Assembly (NCBI RefSeq): GCF_030052815.1
Contig: NC_079495.1
Coordinates: forward strand, 55,220,773 to 55,284,772
Origin: Hevea brasiliensis
Lineage: Eukaryota; Streptophyta; Magnoliopsida; Malpighiales; Euphorbiaceae
Reading direction: 5' to 3'
DNA length: 64,000 bases
The notes under the pieces were generated by a model. That model had not been told where the DNA came from. It worked only from the letters and a program-made list of their open reading frames with translations, and searched no databases. The stretch's first letter is position 1, and every line of letters starts with the position of its first letter. Below are positions 1-11,722 of this stretch, piece by piece. The translations under genes were made by a program, and so were the position numbers.

Positions 1-453
1 CAATTCAAAGAGATTAGCCATCAATCTCTTGAATTAAGAACACTAGAAATTGTTTCTAGTGTCCTGTTTACATCTCTAATCTCTTAAAAGGCAGAACTTG
101 AATTTCTAATTAATAGAAAAGGCTTTAGAAGCTGTTCAAGGGCTGCCATAGGTGTTCTTGGTGGACAAGCTAGAGGGACAACATCCGGTGTCCTCAAGAG
201 ACGAATCTCAAAGCGCGACACATCAAGAGGTTAGTGTAATCGTTCTTGATTTAATCTAGGTTCTAAAATTAATCTGATTAATTTTAAAATCTTAAATGGC
301 AAATACAGATCCAAAACATATTAAAAGAGTTTTAATATGTTGTTTATCATTGAAATCAAATAGATAAAAATAAATCTTGCATGGTGCATGTGACCCTAGG
401 TGAAAATTTTTGAATTCAATGGTATAATCTTGTGTTTTTCACGCCTGCCTTCA
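1..453 (+). repeat. Copia-1 5' LTR, last 453 bp
   Basis: It matches 7426-7894 of the 3' LTR along its length, with several small indels around 150-235, and ends in TTCA just before the primer site. The small indels show the two LTRs have diverged since insertion. The upstream 1.6 kb of this LTR is outside the window. Confidence 0.93.
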
Positions 454-455
454 AT

Positions 456-467
456 TGGTATCAGAGC
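456..467 (+). other. Primer binding site (tRNA-iMet), copia-1
   Basis: TGGTATCAGAGC, complementary to the 3' end of plant initiator methionine tRNA, lies 2 bp after the 5' LTR end. It is where minus-strand DNA synthesis starts. Confidence 0.93.
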
Positions 468-2244
468 CACTATATTTGCCATTTAGATTGTTGATTATAT
501 AATTTAATTGTGTGTTTGATCATGAGATCAAGAGATTCATTGCTGGTTGGATCATGAGATATGGCGGCACACATGGTGAAGCCACCATTGGTGGCGGCAA
601 CAATGGTTCCTTGGGTGGTTCAAGGTTTGGCTTTTAATTCTGCAATTGTTGTATGATCTAAGGCCTATTCTTTGACTAATTAAAGTGTTTAATTAGTTGT
701 TTTAATCACACAATTAAATTATGATTCAAATCAGAATTTTAAAAATTGTTTGAATGTGATTCAAATCTGAATTTTAAAAGTTGTTTGAATGTGATTCAAA
801 TCTGAATTTTTAAAGTTGTTTGAATCATATTTAAATCTGATTTTTTAAAATTGATTCAATAAAATTCAGATCTGATTTTTTAAGAAATATTTGAATGTGA
901 TTCAAATCTGATTTTTTAAAAAATGTTTGAATGTGATTCAAATCTGAATTTTTGAAGTTGTTTGAATGTGATTCAAATCTGAATTTTTAAATTTGTTTGA
1001 ATGAGATTCAAATCTGAATTTTTAAATTTATTTGAATCATATTCAAATCTGGATTTTTAAGTTGAATATGAGATATTCAATTTAATTTAAGTATGTATGT
1101 TTTATTTAATTGTTAAATAGTGATATGCATGATGGATGATCATGGACTATAAAAGACCAATGTGATTGGATTTATTTCTTTTATGTTTGTTTCTTTGGGA
1201 TTGTAAATTAATTAATTTATTTTAATTTATTTTGGGCATGTATTATTAAGTTTGTAATATTTTTGGATTGTAATTTCATTTATTTAAGTTCTTGTAAATT
1301 CGCCTTGGTATGCCAAGGATTACTATGTAATATTGGATTGCAAGAAGTTCAAGGAGGTCAAGAGCATTGGTGGGACCAGTGGGAGGAATTCAATATCAAG
1401 TGTTGATTATGTACTCCTTCAGCAACTCTTGTAAAATGAATGAATGAAATGCACCTAGGAATGCCCTGATTTAATTTTTGGTGGCTCAGAATTGAATCCC
1501 TTAGAAAGTCCATGATCATACCATATTTACTGCTTATCCATGAATGCATGAGATGTATGGGAATGTATGCAATTATATGATATATGCATGCTAAATGGAT
1601 AATGTGCAAAGTGAGACCTTAATAGTAATTAGGATGGCTATAAAATCTTCCAAACAAATGATTAAGTTGGAAATGGTATAATTAAAGTAATTATAACATA
1701 AGCCCTCCATTGGGGCAATTATTTTAAGAAATTTTAAATAGTTGCATGAGATGCAATTAATTTAAGAGATTTTCTTAAGAATAATTGTTAAGCATGAGAT
1801 GTTGTAAATATGTAAATGGTTTAGTGGCCAATATTGGATGTACCTGAGGACATTAAAATTATTTGCATAATTACTGGCTCAATGGGATCAACTTAATTAA
1901 TGCAAGATAAGTCAATAATGGATGTACACGAGATTTTGAGCATTAGGGGCTAGGTAAAGGATTGAACCTCACATGAGATGTGATGGGCAAGGAGTTGCTC
2001 ACTTATAGTTTATTGTAATTCCAATAATGGATGTACCTGAGGATGATCAATAGAATTATAAGAATTCAATCACCCACTAGAAATCCATCCAACTAGGATT
2101 TCCGTTTTCTACTTTGGAAGTGTAGGATTCGCTAAGTTGGTGGGAGGACCAATTTGATTAAAAGACCATAATCATTTTGGTTAATTACATGATACATTTA
2201 CTAATTAATCTGGTTATTTTCTGCAGCTTAATTTTACGATAAAA
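468..2244 (+). other. Copia-1 untranslated leader, about 1.8 kb
   Basis: No conserved coding sequence lies between the primer site and the gag start. It holds an AT-rich tandem array (723-1070) and three spaced copies of a motif close to AATAATGGATGTACCTGAGG (about 1829, 1915 and 2022). The copia-3 leader (49909-51679 on the other strand) has the same layout, so this is a family trait. Long leaders are known in Angela/BARE elements; the function of these repeats is unknown. Confidence 0.8.
723..1070 (+). repeat. Leader minisatellite, about ten 35-bp units
   Basis: Roughly ten degenerate units of 35-36 bp, each containing GATTCAAATCTGAATTTTT and ending in TTTGAATGT or TTTGAATCAT. Adjacent units create the inverted repeat TTTGAAT-GTG-ATTCAAA, so the array could form a row of small hairpins in RNA. 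The same array is present in copia-3 at 51090-51427. Confidence 0.85.
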
Positions 2245-3084
2245 ATGAGCACAAAACAACCACCACCATCCAATATCCTTGCAAGCATACTTGATCACAA
2301 TAGGTTGACATGACCTAATCATCAGATTAGCTAAGAAATTTGAAACTTGTCTGAACCTTGAACATATAGGATATGTTCTAGATTCAAATGTTCCTGGTCC
2401 CTTACCTCCGGAGGCCACACAAGAGGAACATGAAACTTTGGACAAGTGGAAGGAGCATAATATGAGAGCTAAGTGTTACATGCTTGCTTCCATGAGTAAT
2501 GAGTTACTGACGGCATGGAAACATACAGAGTGCAAGAGAGATCCTCCTTCACCTACAAGAGTTGTATGGTGAGCACAAAGAGAAATGCTAGGTATGAGAT
2601 ATCTAGGCGGCTATTCCGCATGAGGATGTCCGAGGGACGAGAATGTTGGAGATCATGTCTACAAGATGATTGGTGATTGAGCAGTTGGAACATCTTGACT
2701 TCCACATGGATTTCCAACTACTAACGGATTTGATCCTTGATCCCTTCTGAGTCTTTTGGGAATTTTGTGACAAATTTCCATATGACTAGACAGAATGCAC
2801 CTTAGCTGGTTTACTCAACATGCTGGTTATTGCCCAAAAGAATATGCTGCAATAAAGGAAAAGAGGTAGCTTTGGTTGCATCTTCTTCTTTGGAAAGTCC
2901 AACAAGAAGAAGGGCAATAGGAAAAAGAAACCTCGATTCTGGTCCTTCCAAGAAAATAGCTAAGCAGAAAAGGAAGACTAAAGTCGATGGAGGCAAAGGA
3001 AAGTGTTTCCACTGCCAACAGGAAAGTATTTCCATTGCCAGTAAAAAAGTGTTTCCACTGGCCAGAGTAAAGCAATCTAAATGA
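2245..3084 (+). pseudogene. Copia-1 gag, broken
   Basis: Gag forms the particle shell. The ATG at 2245 gives MSTKQPPPSNILASIL, matching the start of the copia-3 gag. A stop follows within about 20 codons (TTGACATGACC), and further stops and frameshifts break the frame downstream. From 2830 an open stretch carries the basic linker (GPSKKIAKQKRKTK) and the start of the zinc knuckle (KCFHCQ). The knuckle is then disrupted by partial repeats of its own sequence at about 3001-3062. The second half of the CCHC motif is lost, so nucleic-acid binding by this domain would fail. Confidence 0.85.
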
Positions 3085-3119
3085 ATGCAATGCCATGGTG
3101 AAAACCAACTCAAGTTCAA

Positions 3120-4518
3120 AATATATTTGGCACTTAAGGTTATGTCATGTTGCAGAAGATAGGATTACAAAATTGGAGAAAATGGGGATTTTATCCTCAT
3201 TGGGCTCTGAGCCTACTCCAACTTGTGAATCTTGCCTTCAAGGCAAAAATGACTAGATTACCCTTTGTTGGACAAGGGGCTAAGAGCTGAAAATATTTTG
3301 GAACTAATAAATAGTAATGTATGTGGTCCGTTTAAAGAAATGGCTAGAAGGGGTTTTCATTATTTTATTACCTTTACTGATGATAAATCAAGGTTTGGGT
3401 ATTTGTATTTGATGAAATACAAACATGAATCCTTTGAAAAGTTTAAGGAATTTAAATCTGAAGTAGAAAATCAAACAGGAAAGAGTATTAAAGCTCTTCG
3501 ATCAGATCGTGGAGGTGAATATTTGAGTACTGAATATGATGAATACTTGAGAGAGCATGGCATTGTTTCTCACCGACTCCTCCAGGAGCATACGGTGAAT
3601 GGTGTATCTGAAAGGAGAAATCGTACCCTATTGGATATGGTACGTAGTATGATGAGCTATACTGATATGCCAATCTCCTTTTGGGGATTTGCATTAGAAT
3701 CAGCTTTATATATTCTGAATAGGATTCCATCAAAATCAGTTTCTTCCACACCTTATGAGATATGGCATGGAAGAAAACCAAGTCTTAAGCATGTTAAGAT
3801 TTGGGGTTGTCCAGCTTATATCAAAAAGCTGAACACTGATAAATTGGAGACCAGATCAGAAAGAGGTCGATTTGTTGGATATCCAAAAGATAGTTTTGGA
3901 TATTATTTTTATTTGCCTACTTCACAAAAGGTTGTGATAAGTAGAGATGCAACATTTCTTGAACAACAGTTTATTCAAGAAGGAGGCAAAGGAAGGCAAA
4001 TAGAGTTAGAATTGGAGAATTCTGACCAACCAACAGATCAGATGGATATAGATCCATCTAGTCAACCTATACCCGTTGATGAAACATCAACAGCTGTTCC
4101 TCGTAGAACAACCAGGGTATCTCACCCACCAGTGAGATATGGTTTTCTTCATGAAGAAGAACAAGAGTTCTCAACTCATGAAGAAGTAGATCATGGGGAT
4201 GATCCACTTACCTATGAAGAAGCTATATCAGATATAGACTCTTCAAAATGGATTGATGCTATGAAATCCGAGATTGATTCCATGTATAAGAATCAAGTTT
4301 GGGATCTTGTTGACCCACCTGAAGGTATTGTACCTATAGGGAACAAATGGGTTTTCAAGAAGAAAATTGGTTCTGATGGAAAGGTAGAGACCTATAAGGC
4401 AAGGTTAGTAGCGAAAGGGTTTCCCCAAAGGCAAGGAATAGACTATGAGGAGACTTTCTCGCCTGTTGCCATGCTTAAATCAATTAGGATTTTATTAGCA
4501 ATAATGTGCATACTATGA
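3120..4518 (+). pseudogene. Copia-1 integrase region (no protease), broken
   Basis: It begins in the pre-integrase zinc domain (WHLRLCH, then CESCLQG). A frameshift near 3245 breaks the frame, and then 417 codons are open (3265-4518) covering the IN core, its C-terminal part and the beginning of RT. The second and third catalytic acids are visible in SDRGGEY and SERRNRT. The first acidic residue, normally in HSDVCGP, is Asn here (NSNVCGP; codon AAT at 3316-3318); copia-3 keeps Asp. Protease and the front of the pre-integrase domain, present in copia-3, are absent. One extra base near 4505 (ATAATGTGCATAC against ATAACTGCATAC in copia-2) ends the open stretch. Confidence 0.88.
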
Positions 4519-5700
4519 TTATGAGATTTGGCGGATGGATGTCAAATGCGCTTTTCTCAATGGATACATTGAAGAAAAAATTTTCATGGAACAACCTAAG
4601 GGATTTGAATCCCAAGATGGTTCCAAGGTATGCAAGCTAAAGCGATCCATTTATGGGTTGAAACAAGCTTCGAGGAGTTGGAACATCCGTTTTGATAAAG
4701 CCATTAAATCTTTTGGTTTTATCAAAAATGAGGATGAGCCATGTGTATATAAGAAGGTTAGTGACAGTGCTATCACTTTCCTTGTCTTATATGTGGATGA
4801 CATACTGTTGATGGGTAATGATACAGGTATGTTGACGACTATAAAGGTATGGTTGTCAAATACATTCTCCATGAAAGACTTAGGGGAGGCAACCTATATT
4901 CTTGGGATTCGCATCTATAGAGATAGAGCGAAAAGAATAATTGGTTTATCCCAAAGTCTATACTTGGAAAAGGTGTTAAAGAGGTTTAACATGCTTGATT
5001 CCAAGAGAGGATTGTTACCAGTGAGACATGGTATCCACCTTTCTAAAGAGATGTCTCCAAAGACACCTGAAGAAAGAGATAAGATGGCCAGGATTCCATA
5101 TGCTTCGGTTATTGGAAGTTTAATGTATGCAATGTTGTGTACTAGGCCGGATATAGCATATGCTGTTAGTTTGACTAGCAGGTATCAATCCAATCCAGGT
5201 TTGGAACACTGGATAGCTGTCAAGAATATCCTTAAGTACTTGAGAAGAACTAAGGATTTATTCTTGATTTATGGAGGTGGAGACTTGCAATTGGATGGTT
5301 ATTATGATTATTATTTTCAATCAGATTTGTATGATAGAAAGTCTACCTATGGTTATGTGTTAATTTGTAAGGGAGGTGCATTCTGTTGGAAGATTTCAAA
5401 ACAGAACACGATCGCAGATTTCACTCTCGAGGCTGAGTATATTGCTGCATCAGATGCTGCAAAAGAAGCTGTTTGGATAAAGAAGTTCGTGACAGAACTT
5501 ACAGTAGTTCCTTCCATTGAGTCAGCAGTTCCATTACACTGTGACAATAATGGAACAGTCATACAGGCTAAGGAACTAAGGTCTCACCCAAAATCCAAAC
5601 ACATAGAAAGGCACTACCACATTATCAGACATATAGTTGGGCAAAGGCGATATAGCCATGCAGAAAAATAACATCAGCTGAAAAAATTCAGCTGATCCAT
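4519..5700 (+). pseudogene. Copia-1 reverse transcriptase and RNase H, broken
   Basis: Reverse transcriptase copies the element RNA into DNA, and RNase H removes the RNA strand. The frame is open from 4535 to 5671 after the upstream frameshift. RT motifs include MDVKCAFLNGYIEE, IYGLKQASRSW and the catalytic YVDD at 4790-4801. RNase H follows (DRKSTYGYV, TLEAEYIAASDAAKEA, LHCDNNGT). The normal C-terminus is lost to a small frame change near 5640 (IVGQRRYSHAEK), while copia-3 keeps a sequence reading like IIGRGDVAMQK. Most of the catalytic core is intact, so decay here looks milder than in gag. Confidence 0.88.
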
Positions 5701-5782
5701 GCACTAAGCCTTTGTCACAAGCTCAGTTAGACTGACATCTTGAGAAGATGGGTCTAAGGTATTGTAATGAATGGCTCTAGTG

Positions 5783-5794
5783 CTAGTGGGAGAT
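5783..5794 (+). other. Polypurine tract, copia-1
   Basis: CTAGTGGGAGAT lies directly before the TGTTAG start of the 3' LTR. This is the usual plus-strand primer form of copia elements. Confidence 0.8.
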
Positions 5795-7894
5795 TGTTAG
5801 TAGTATGCCCTAGAGCATATCATTTAGTATGTATCTTGTACATATTTTATTAATAAAAGGCATTTCCACTTTTCCGTTTACATAATATATTTATGTGTAA
5901 TAGAAAAGGTCCATTGATATTTTGTTAGAAATATTATTCTTAAGTTGTTAAGAATATGAGTGACAATATTTCTAGCACAAAGTATCATAAATAGGTTCAC
6001 AATCGAGGATACTTCATAATAAGGACATGACTTATCCAGAAAGATTGTATTCATGTTTGTTCCCAAGTTATTTATATGAGATATAAATAAGATGGAATGG
6101 TGAGTCTCATGCCATATAACAAACTTGATAGGCACTTATAAATGATAAGTAGGCCGAACGGTGACACTCATGACAAACACATGGAGTTTACTCTTGTCAA
6201 TGTTTTGTCATAAATCATATCGATGCATATAATCTTTAGACTGAGATAGCACAATTATCTTGTATATAGGTAGTTTGAGTTTGATCTTTGCTTTCATACT
6301 TGTACCGTGTATGGGTATATGGGCATCTGTTGGCTCCTACTAGTTATATATGGAGGTAGGTGTTGATCAAGATGGAATCTGTTCCTCTAAGTAAATAGAG
6401 ATAAAATCCTATGTTCATTTAATTGTTCTTGATGTTTCAAGTTCTGCCAGACAGATAGATTTATTCGTAAAAGAGTTTCGATGAGAAAAATCTTTTAATC
6501 AAGAACTGGAATTAAAAGAGAACATAATATTCATAGCAAATGGAGTTTGACATAAACCATGACTCCAGCTTGAGTTGGGATTTTGTAACAGAGAGATTCT
6601 AGTGCATGGTAACATATGATTATAGGTTCATTTAAGGTAAACCTTATTACTAATTGGGTGGCCATGGCATGCTATGCTAGGTGTTAACCATGGTCCATGA
6701 GGTTCATAAAATGATTTAGAGAAATCATTTATGGTAAGAAAGAGTTCTGATGATATTAAGAGTTGATATCATGTCTCATTGCCAATTAGTGATGAGCCTA
6801 GTAAGTCACACACATACACAAGTTATCACCTATTTAAATATGATTTAATTAATTAATTAAAGAGTTTAATTGATTAATTAAATAGATTTGGTTTGCAATT
6901 AAATTGCAAAGTCCCTAGCATGACTTGAAACCAAATCTAGATTATTGGATGTGTAGTATAAATTAAATTTATATTTAAAGTGTTTAAATATGAATTTAAT
7001 TGATGAGAAATTAATTAATAGAGATTAATTAATTAATTTATATTTGATATAAATTAATTAGAAGAAGAAAAATAATTATTTTGGGTTAAGAACTCAAAAT
7101 TAAGACATAGGGGCATTTTGGTCATTTCACAGTGTGACACGTGGCACCATGAGATGGTGACACATGGCATAACACATAAGCTTGCCAAATGTTTTTTAAT
7201 CATGTAAGATGATTAAAATCAAGATTAAATATAGGTTTGACACTTGGCACAATGTGATTGGGTCACTTAAACCTAGAGCTAATCAAAAGGTGACATGTGG
7301 CTAGGGTTTAATGTGTTAACCTAGCTATTTAAGTGTGGTTATGAAAAGAAAACATAACCAGCAGCCTCTCCTCTCAATTGTCACGCCACTTTGAGCCTCT
7401 CCAGCTATTTCTCTTCATCTCTCATCAATTCAAAGAGATTAGCCATCAATCTCTTGAATTAAGAACACTAGAAATTGTTTTTAGTGTCCTGTTTACATCT
7501 CTAATCTCTTAAAAGGCAGAACTTGAATTTCTAATTAATAGAAAAGGCTTTAGAAGCTGTTCAAGGGCTGCAATAGGTGTTCTTGGTGTGGACAAGATAG
7601 AGGGACAACATCCGTGTCCTCAAGACGAATCTCAAAGCGCAGACACGCTGCAGCACATCAAGAGGTTAGTGTAATCGTTCTTGATTTAATCTAGGGTTCT
7701 AAAATTAATCTGATTAATTTTAAAATCTTAAATGGCAAATACAGATCCAAAAACATATTAAAAGAGTTTTAATATGTTGTTTATCATTGAAATCAAATAG
7801 ATAAAAATAAATCTTGCATGGTGCATGTGACCCTAGGTGAAAATTTTTGAATTCAATGGTATAATCTTGTGTTTTTCACGCTTCCGTTCCTTCA
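5795..7894 (+). repeat. Copia-1 3' LTR, 2100 bp
   Basis: It starts TGTTAGTAGTATGCCC and ends CCGTTCCTTCA. It is the same family as the copia-3 LTRs at 39886-41988 and 51694-53774 (opposite strand). It carries a TATA-type motif and a G-box about 1.35-1.55 kb from its start. Confidence 0.95.
7138..7333 (+). promoter_or_regulatory. LTR promoter: G-box and TATA-like box
   Basis: CACGTGGC (7138-7145) is a G-box/ABRE core. TATTTAAG (7326-7333) is a TATA-like box; both copia-3 LTRs have the better TATATAAG at the same place. Transcription would start about 30 bp further on, which makes roughly the first 1.55 kb of the LTR U3. Regulation by bZIP or bHLH factors is an inference from the motif only. 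Confidence 0.55.
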
Positions 7895-8549
7895 GCCTTA
7901 ACCCAGCCTCAAACTTTTTACACCAGTCTCTGGGGGTGGAGACTAAGCTTCCAGCATAATGGCCTAGCCTTAAAAAGTCCCGCTCATACTCTGCTATAGT
8001 TCTATCCCCTTACCTCAAACTTAAAAACTCTTGCAGCTTCATGTATACATAAGTATCAGGGACCCACTTTTGCCGAAATTCCCTTAAAAAGTCTGCCCAT
8101 GTGAGGACTGGTGGCTCTAACAGATTGTAGGGGATGGTCTTCTACCACTCATATGCATCCCCTTGCAGAAGTGATACTGAATATCTGAACTTCAACTCTT
8201 CAGCACACTGTAGTTTTCTAAAAATCCATTCCATCCTCTCTAACCACTGTTCTGCTTCCAGTGGATCCACTATTCCTTTGAATTCTGTAGCCCCAAATTT
8301 CATTAATTTCTCATATTGCCAAGCCGGAGGATGTGGTTGTGCTGCAGGTGTTTATGTCTATGCTGGAGGTGGCACATTTCCTGCCATTTATTGAAAGAAC
8401 GCAGCCATCTGCTATGCAAACTGAGCAGGAAACTGCGGTGCTTGAGGAGGAGCTGGAGTGGCTGACCCACTCACATTCTGGAGTGCTGGGGCTTCTCCTC
8501 AAGCCTCAGCCTCAACAGATTGCTCTACGGAATGATCTCCCTCTTCCAT
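7895..8549 (-). pseudogene. Gypsy-B gag, N-terminal part, interrupted by copia-1
   Basis: The minus-strand ATG at 8549 gives MEEGDHSVEQSVEAEA, closely matching the gypsy-A gag start (MEEGDRSVDQSIEAEV). Downstream, sequence equivalent to FGATEFKGIVDPLEAEQWLERM and a WWKTIP-like block is the retrotransposon gag domain. Several in-frame stops occur, some of them TAG where CAG or TGG is expected. The reading ends at the copia-1 insertion, so the zinc knuckle is not in the window. Confidence 0.82.
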
Positions 8550-8715
8550 TCCATTTTCCAGAAATTTTCTACTCTCTGATAACAAACACAAGGAGGTTGA
8601 CCTCCGTTAGTGCATATTCATGATGTAAATATGTCATATATATCAAATATTTGAGTAGTTGAATTTATCGACAAAATATTTCAAATTCACAGTTCAAAAT
8701 TTATTTTAAAACCTT

Positions 8716-8727
8716 GCTCTGATACCA
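8716..8727 (-). other. Primer binding site (tRNA-iMet), gypsy-B
   Basis: On the plus strand GCTCTGATACCA, the reverse complement of TGGTATCAGAGC, lies 7 bp from the LTR edge at 8735. Confidence 0.92.
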
Positions 8728-9427
8728 CTAAACATGTCACACCCTACCCCACAGTAAGATGTAACATGATCCTGTAGTACATCTAATGATTTATCGTACT
8801 TCGCCTACTGGTAACCCATTAAATATACTACAAGAGATTTTAAAACTATTTTCTTTCATTTTGAAAGTGGTGAGCATTTTGGTAGGAATTAAAAACATTT
8901 AATTGAGTTTGAAAACTAGTTAAGATTTTTGTCCCATTTTATTTTTCCCTAAATTTTATAAAAATTTCGGTAGAGTGCCGTCTATATTTTGAGAAAACAG
9001 TTCTTCAAAACCTGAAAATAGAAACACTCCTAGTATATTTCTCAATCACAACTCCATTTGCAACCACTAAACTTCAAATCAACAGCAATAGCAATACTTC
9101 AATTCAAAATCCAAATTTCAAATCAAGAATTAATAACTCAAAACATTTCATAACTCATGCACATTGCATTTTAAATCATTAATTTACAATCATAAGTTAA
9201 TTTATAGATGCAAAATCTCAAAAATAATATTATTATAATTTTATCTATACAACTACTCAAATTACAGAGATACATATGCATACTATCATATTTACATCAA
9301 ACTAAACTACCAGGGTATAGACAAATACCCGCACAAAAATTCTTCAATTTTGCTCCTCTCTAACTGTAGCATTTCGCTCTGCTGCTATGTCCTTTTCTCT
9401 ATCTGCGACAGCAAGTTAAAGCTATCG

Positions 9428-9447
9428 CTGAGTATATAAATACTCAA
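9428..9447 (-). repeat. Conserved LTR hairpin, gypsy-B copy 1
   Basis: On the plus strand CTGAGTATATAAATACTCAA: an 8-bp stem with a G-U type closing pair and a 4-base loop. It is equivalent in position to hairpins in every other gypsy LTR here, with different arm bases. Confidence 0.7.
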
Positions 9448-11722
9448 TGGTGCGCAATAAAGCATAAAAAGCATAATATAAAACATTTATGAACAAATCA
9501 TCATTCAAAAATCTCATAATCGCATTTCACAATTTTTTTCTCAAATCACATTTATAACAAATCATAATTTACAAAGCTTAATATAGCACAACTTGATCAA
9601 AAAATTTAATAAACATAGTGTTGCCAAACAATAACACAACTTAGGCCATGACACAAAATTTCCGAACATGTCATGTGTATATCACGACAAGGCATACTTA
9701 CCCCACTAATCGAAATCAATGAGGGTGGTGGCTAGCTAGCTAATGAGTACTCATCCAAACTCGCCCCTCAGACTGGAAAGCCAGAGAGGGAGGAATATAA
9801 TCAAATATCAAACTCACCCCACAAGTGGAGGAGGAACATATTAATATTGTCATGCCAAGTGTGAATTAAAAATAATTTAAATCAAGTTATTCAAATATTT
9901 TATACAATTCACAAATCATATTTCATTCTAAACTTTTCATTTATAAAGTAGGCAACACACTATTTTTCAAATAATATTTTTAAAGCCATAACAATCAAAA
10001 TTATTCACAACATTTATTTCAAGAATTGTCAAGTAGAAACAAAGAATTTTAAGTTTATTATGCACAAACCTGACGTGAGTCGCCTCTAGGCCTTGACTCA
10101 ATCCCTTATACCTTTCGGGTCTTTTTCAGCTGAAACACAAAATTTATAGTGTTTTAATATCTTATTTCACAATAAATCCAATAATTAATTCGTAAATACT
10201 TAATTCAAGCCCAAATATGCTTAAACTAATATTCTTGGAAATTTTCGTTTTGGAGTTACTATTCATGGTACTATTCAAGTCAATTTGTTGACTTTCTAAG
10301 GCTTAATAGGTATGGGAATTCCAAATTCACCCACATACCACATTTTGGTCACTAAATTTGTTGGTTTTGGTTGTTTACTCAAATTCTAAGTCTTTTAGGC
10401 AAATTTGCAAATTTTTAGTTTTGGTGTATAAAGTTGCACTGTTCCATTGGTCATTTTACTATTAGAATTTGGCAAAACGTTCTTCATAGAAAATGTTCCC
10501 TATTGTCTTAAGTTTATTCTCCTTTTTAAATCACTCCAATTGGAGTTTTGTAGCTCAAGTTATAGCCATTTGAACCATCGCTGCCGGATTAGACTTAACC
10601 CAGATTTCTGGGCAAATTTTGGTTCTGGCAGTTTTAGGTCACCAATTTTGGGTGGCCAAATGACTTTGTTAATGGCATAATTTGGGTTTGTGTTCTTCAT
10701 GAAAGTTTTAGATCTATATCTCATCTGTCCACTGGTAAAATTTCAGGTCATTTAGACCTGCCTAGCTCAAGTTATGGCCAAATGAACAAATACTGTTCAC
10801 TTGGTCTGTTTGTACAGGGCAGACTGAGATTTTCTGGATTTGGTCAATTTGGTCAATTTGTTCACTAGGTTTTGGTCACTTTTTGGGCATACTTCCTAAA
10901 TGAAAATTGTGTCATTTTGTGTCTATTTTCATTCCCAATTGGTCTCATACCAATTGGACTTGTAAATTTTCAGTTTTGGTCCCTCAAAGGGACCTTGGTC
11001 CTACTTCCAGCAGCATGACCCCATTGAATCCGAATTGAACCTCAACTCCAACACTTCCAACACACTTGATTTGGTCAAAAATGACCATTTCTCACCTCAA
11101 ACTAGGTCAAAGACATCATTTACCAATTTTTCCAAATTTTGTCTCCCAAGCCCTAGGTCCAAAACCCTAACTCCCAATTTTTGTTACATTTTATTAATTT
11201 AACACATATAAACTTACTTACTCAACTCATTCAAGCTCATTTTTACTTTTAATTCAATCAAATACATGCAATTCTCATCCATACATAGGCTGGACAAATT
11301 TACTCTTGTCCCCCAAGGATGTTTTCATTTCATTTTAAGCATATTTCTACGTTTATTCAACTATAAACACAATTAATTCAACTAGAAAATCAAATTTAGT
11401 TTACTAACCTTAGTGTAGAATTTTCTTTCCCTTCAAACCTCTTCCTTTCTTCTTCTTTATTCTTCAATCACCTCTTCTAGTTGCCAAAACAAGCTTTAAC
11501 CATGGTAGAATAATTTTCTATGGAGAGATTTTTGGTTTTTCAAGCTCAAAGATGAGCTTTCATGGAGGATGAAGTGAGGGACAGATGAAAGAGAGAGTTG
11601 GACGGCAATGAAGAAGATAATCTCTTTTTTTTTTTCTTTCTTTTCTTTTTTTTTTTTTATCTTATAGAAGACTAAAATATCTAATTAATTAAATATATTA
11701 ATTATTATATTTATGGCATCAT

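Larger units (their letters stand above)
1..7894 (+). mobile_element. Copia-1, Ty1/copia (Angela-like) LTR retrotransposon, 5' end outside window
   Basis: The last part of a 5' LTR (1-453), a tRNA-iMet primer site, a long leader, broken gag and pol, a polypurine tract and a complete 3' LTR (5795-7894) lie in the expected order. Pol order is IN before RT, which defines Ty1/copia. Integrase and RT sequences resemble the BARE/Angela group; that lineage call is from recognition, not a search. The element sits in the gag of gypsy-B, so the 5 bases after its right end, GCCTT (7895-7899), should be its target duplication; the left copy is outside the window. Protease is missing and the reading frames are broken, so it cannot move unaided. 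Confidence 0.93.

Noticed and set aside
723..1070. Possible CRISPR-like array (regular 35-bp repeats)
   Set aside because: The units are contiguous and degenerate with no unique spacers, and sit in a plant retrotransposon leader.
5878..6135. Frame of about 85 codons repeated in all copia LTRs (also near 41647 and 53433)
   Set aside because: It recurs only because the LTR recurs. It is antisense to the element and has no start context or domain that supports translation.
8134..8623. Open frames on the plus strand opposite the gypsy-B gag
   Set aside because: They are antisense shadows of the minus-strand gag, which has the recognisable protein.
11625..11660. Poly-T run as a possible SINE or LINE poly-A tail (reverse strand)
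   Set aside because: It lies inside a continuous gypsy-B LTR with no target duplication and no SINE or LINE body.
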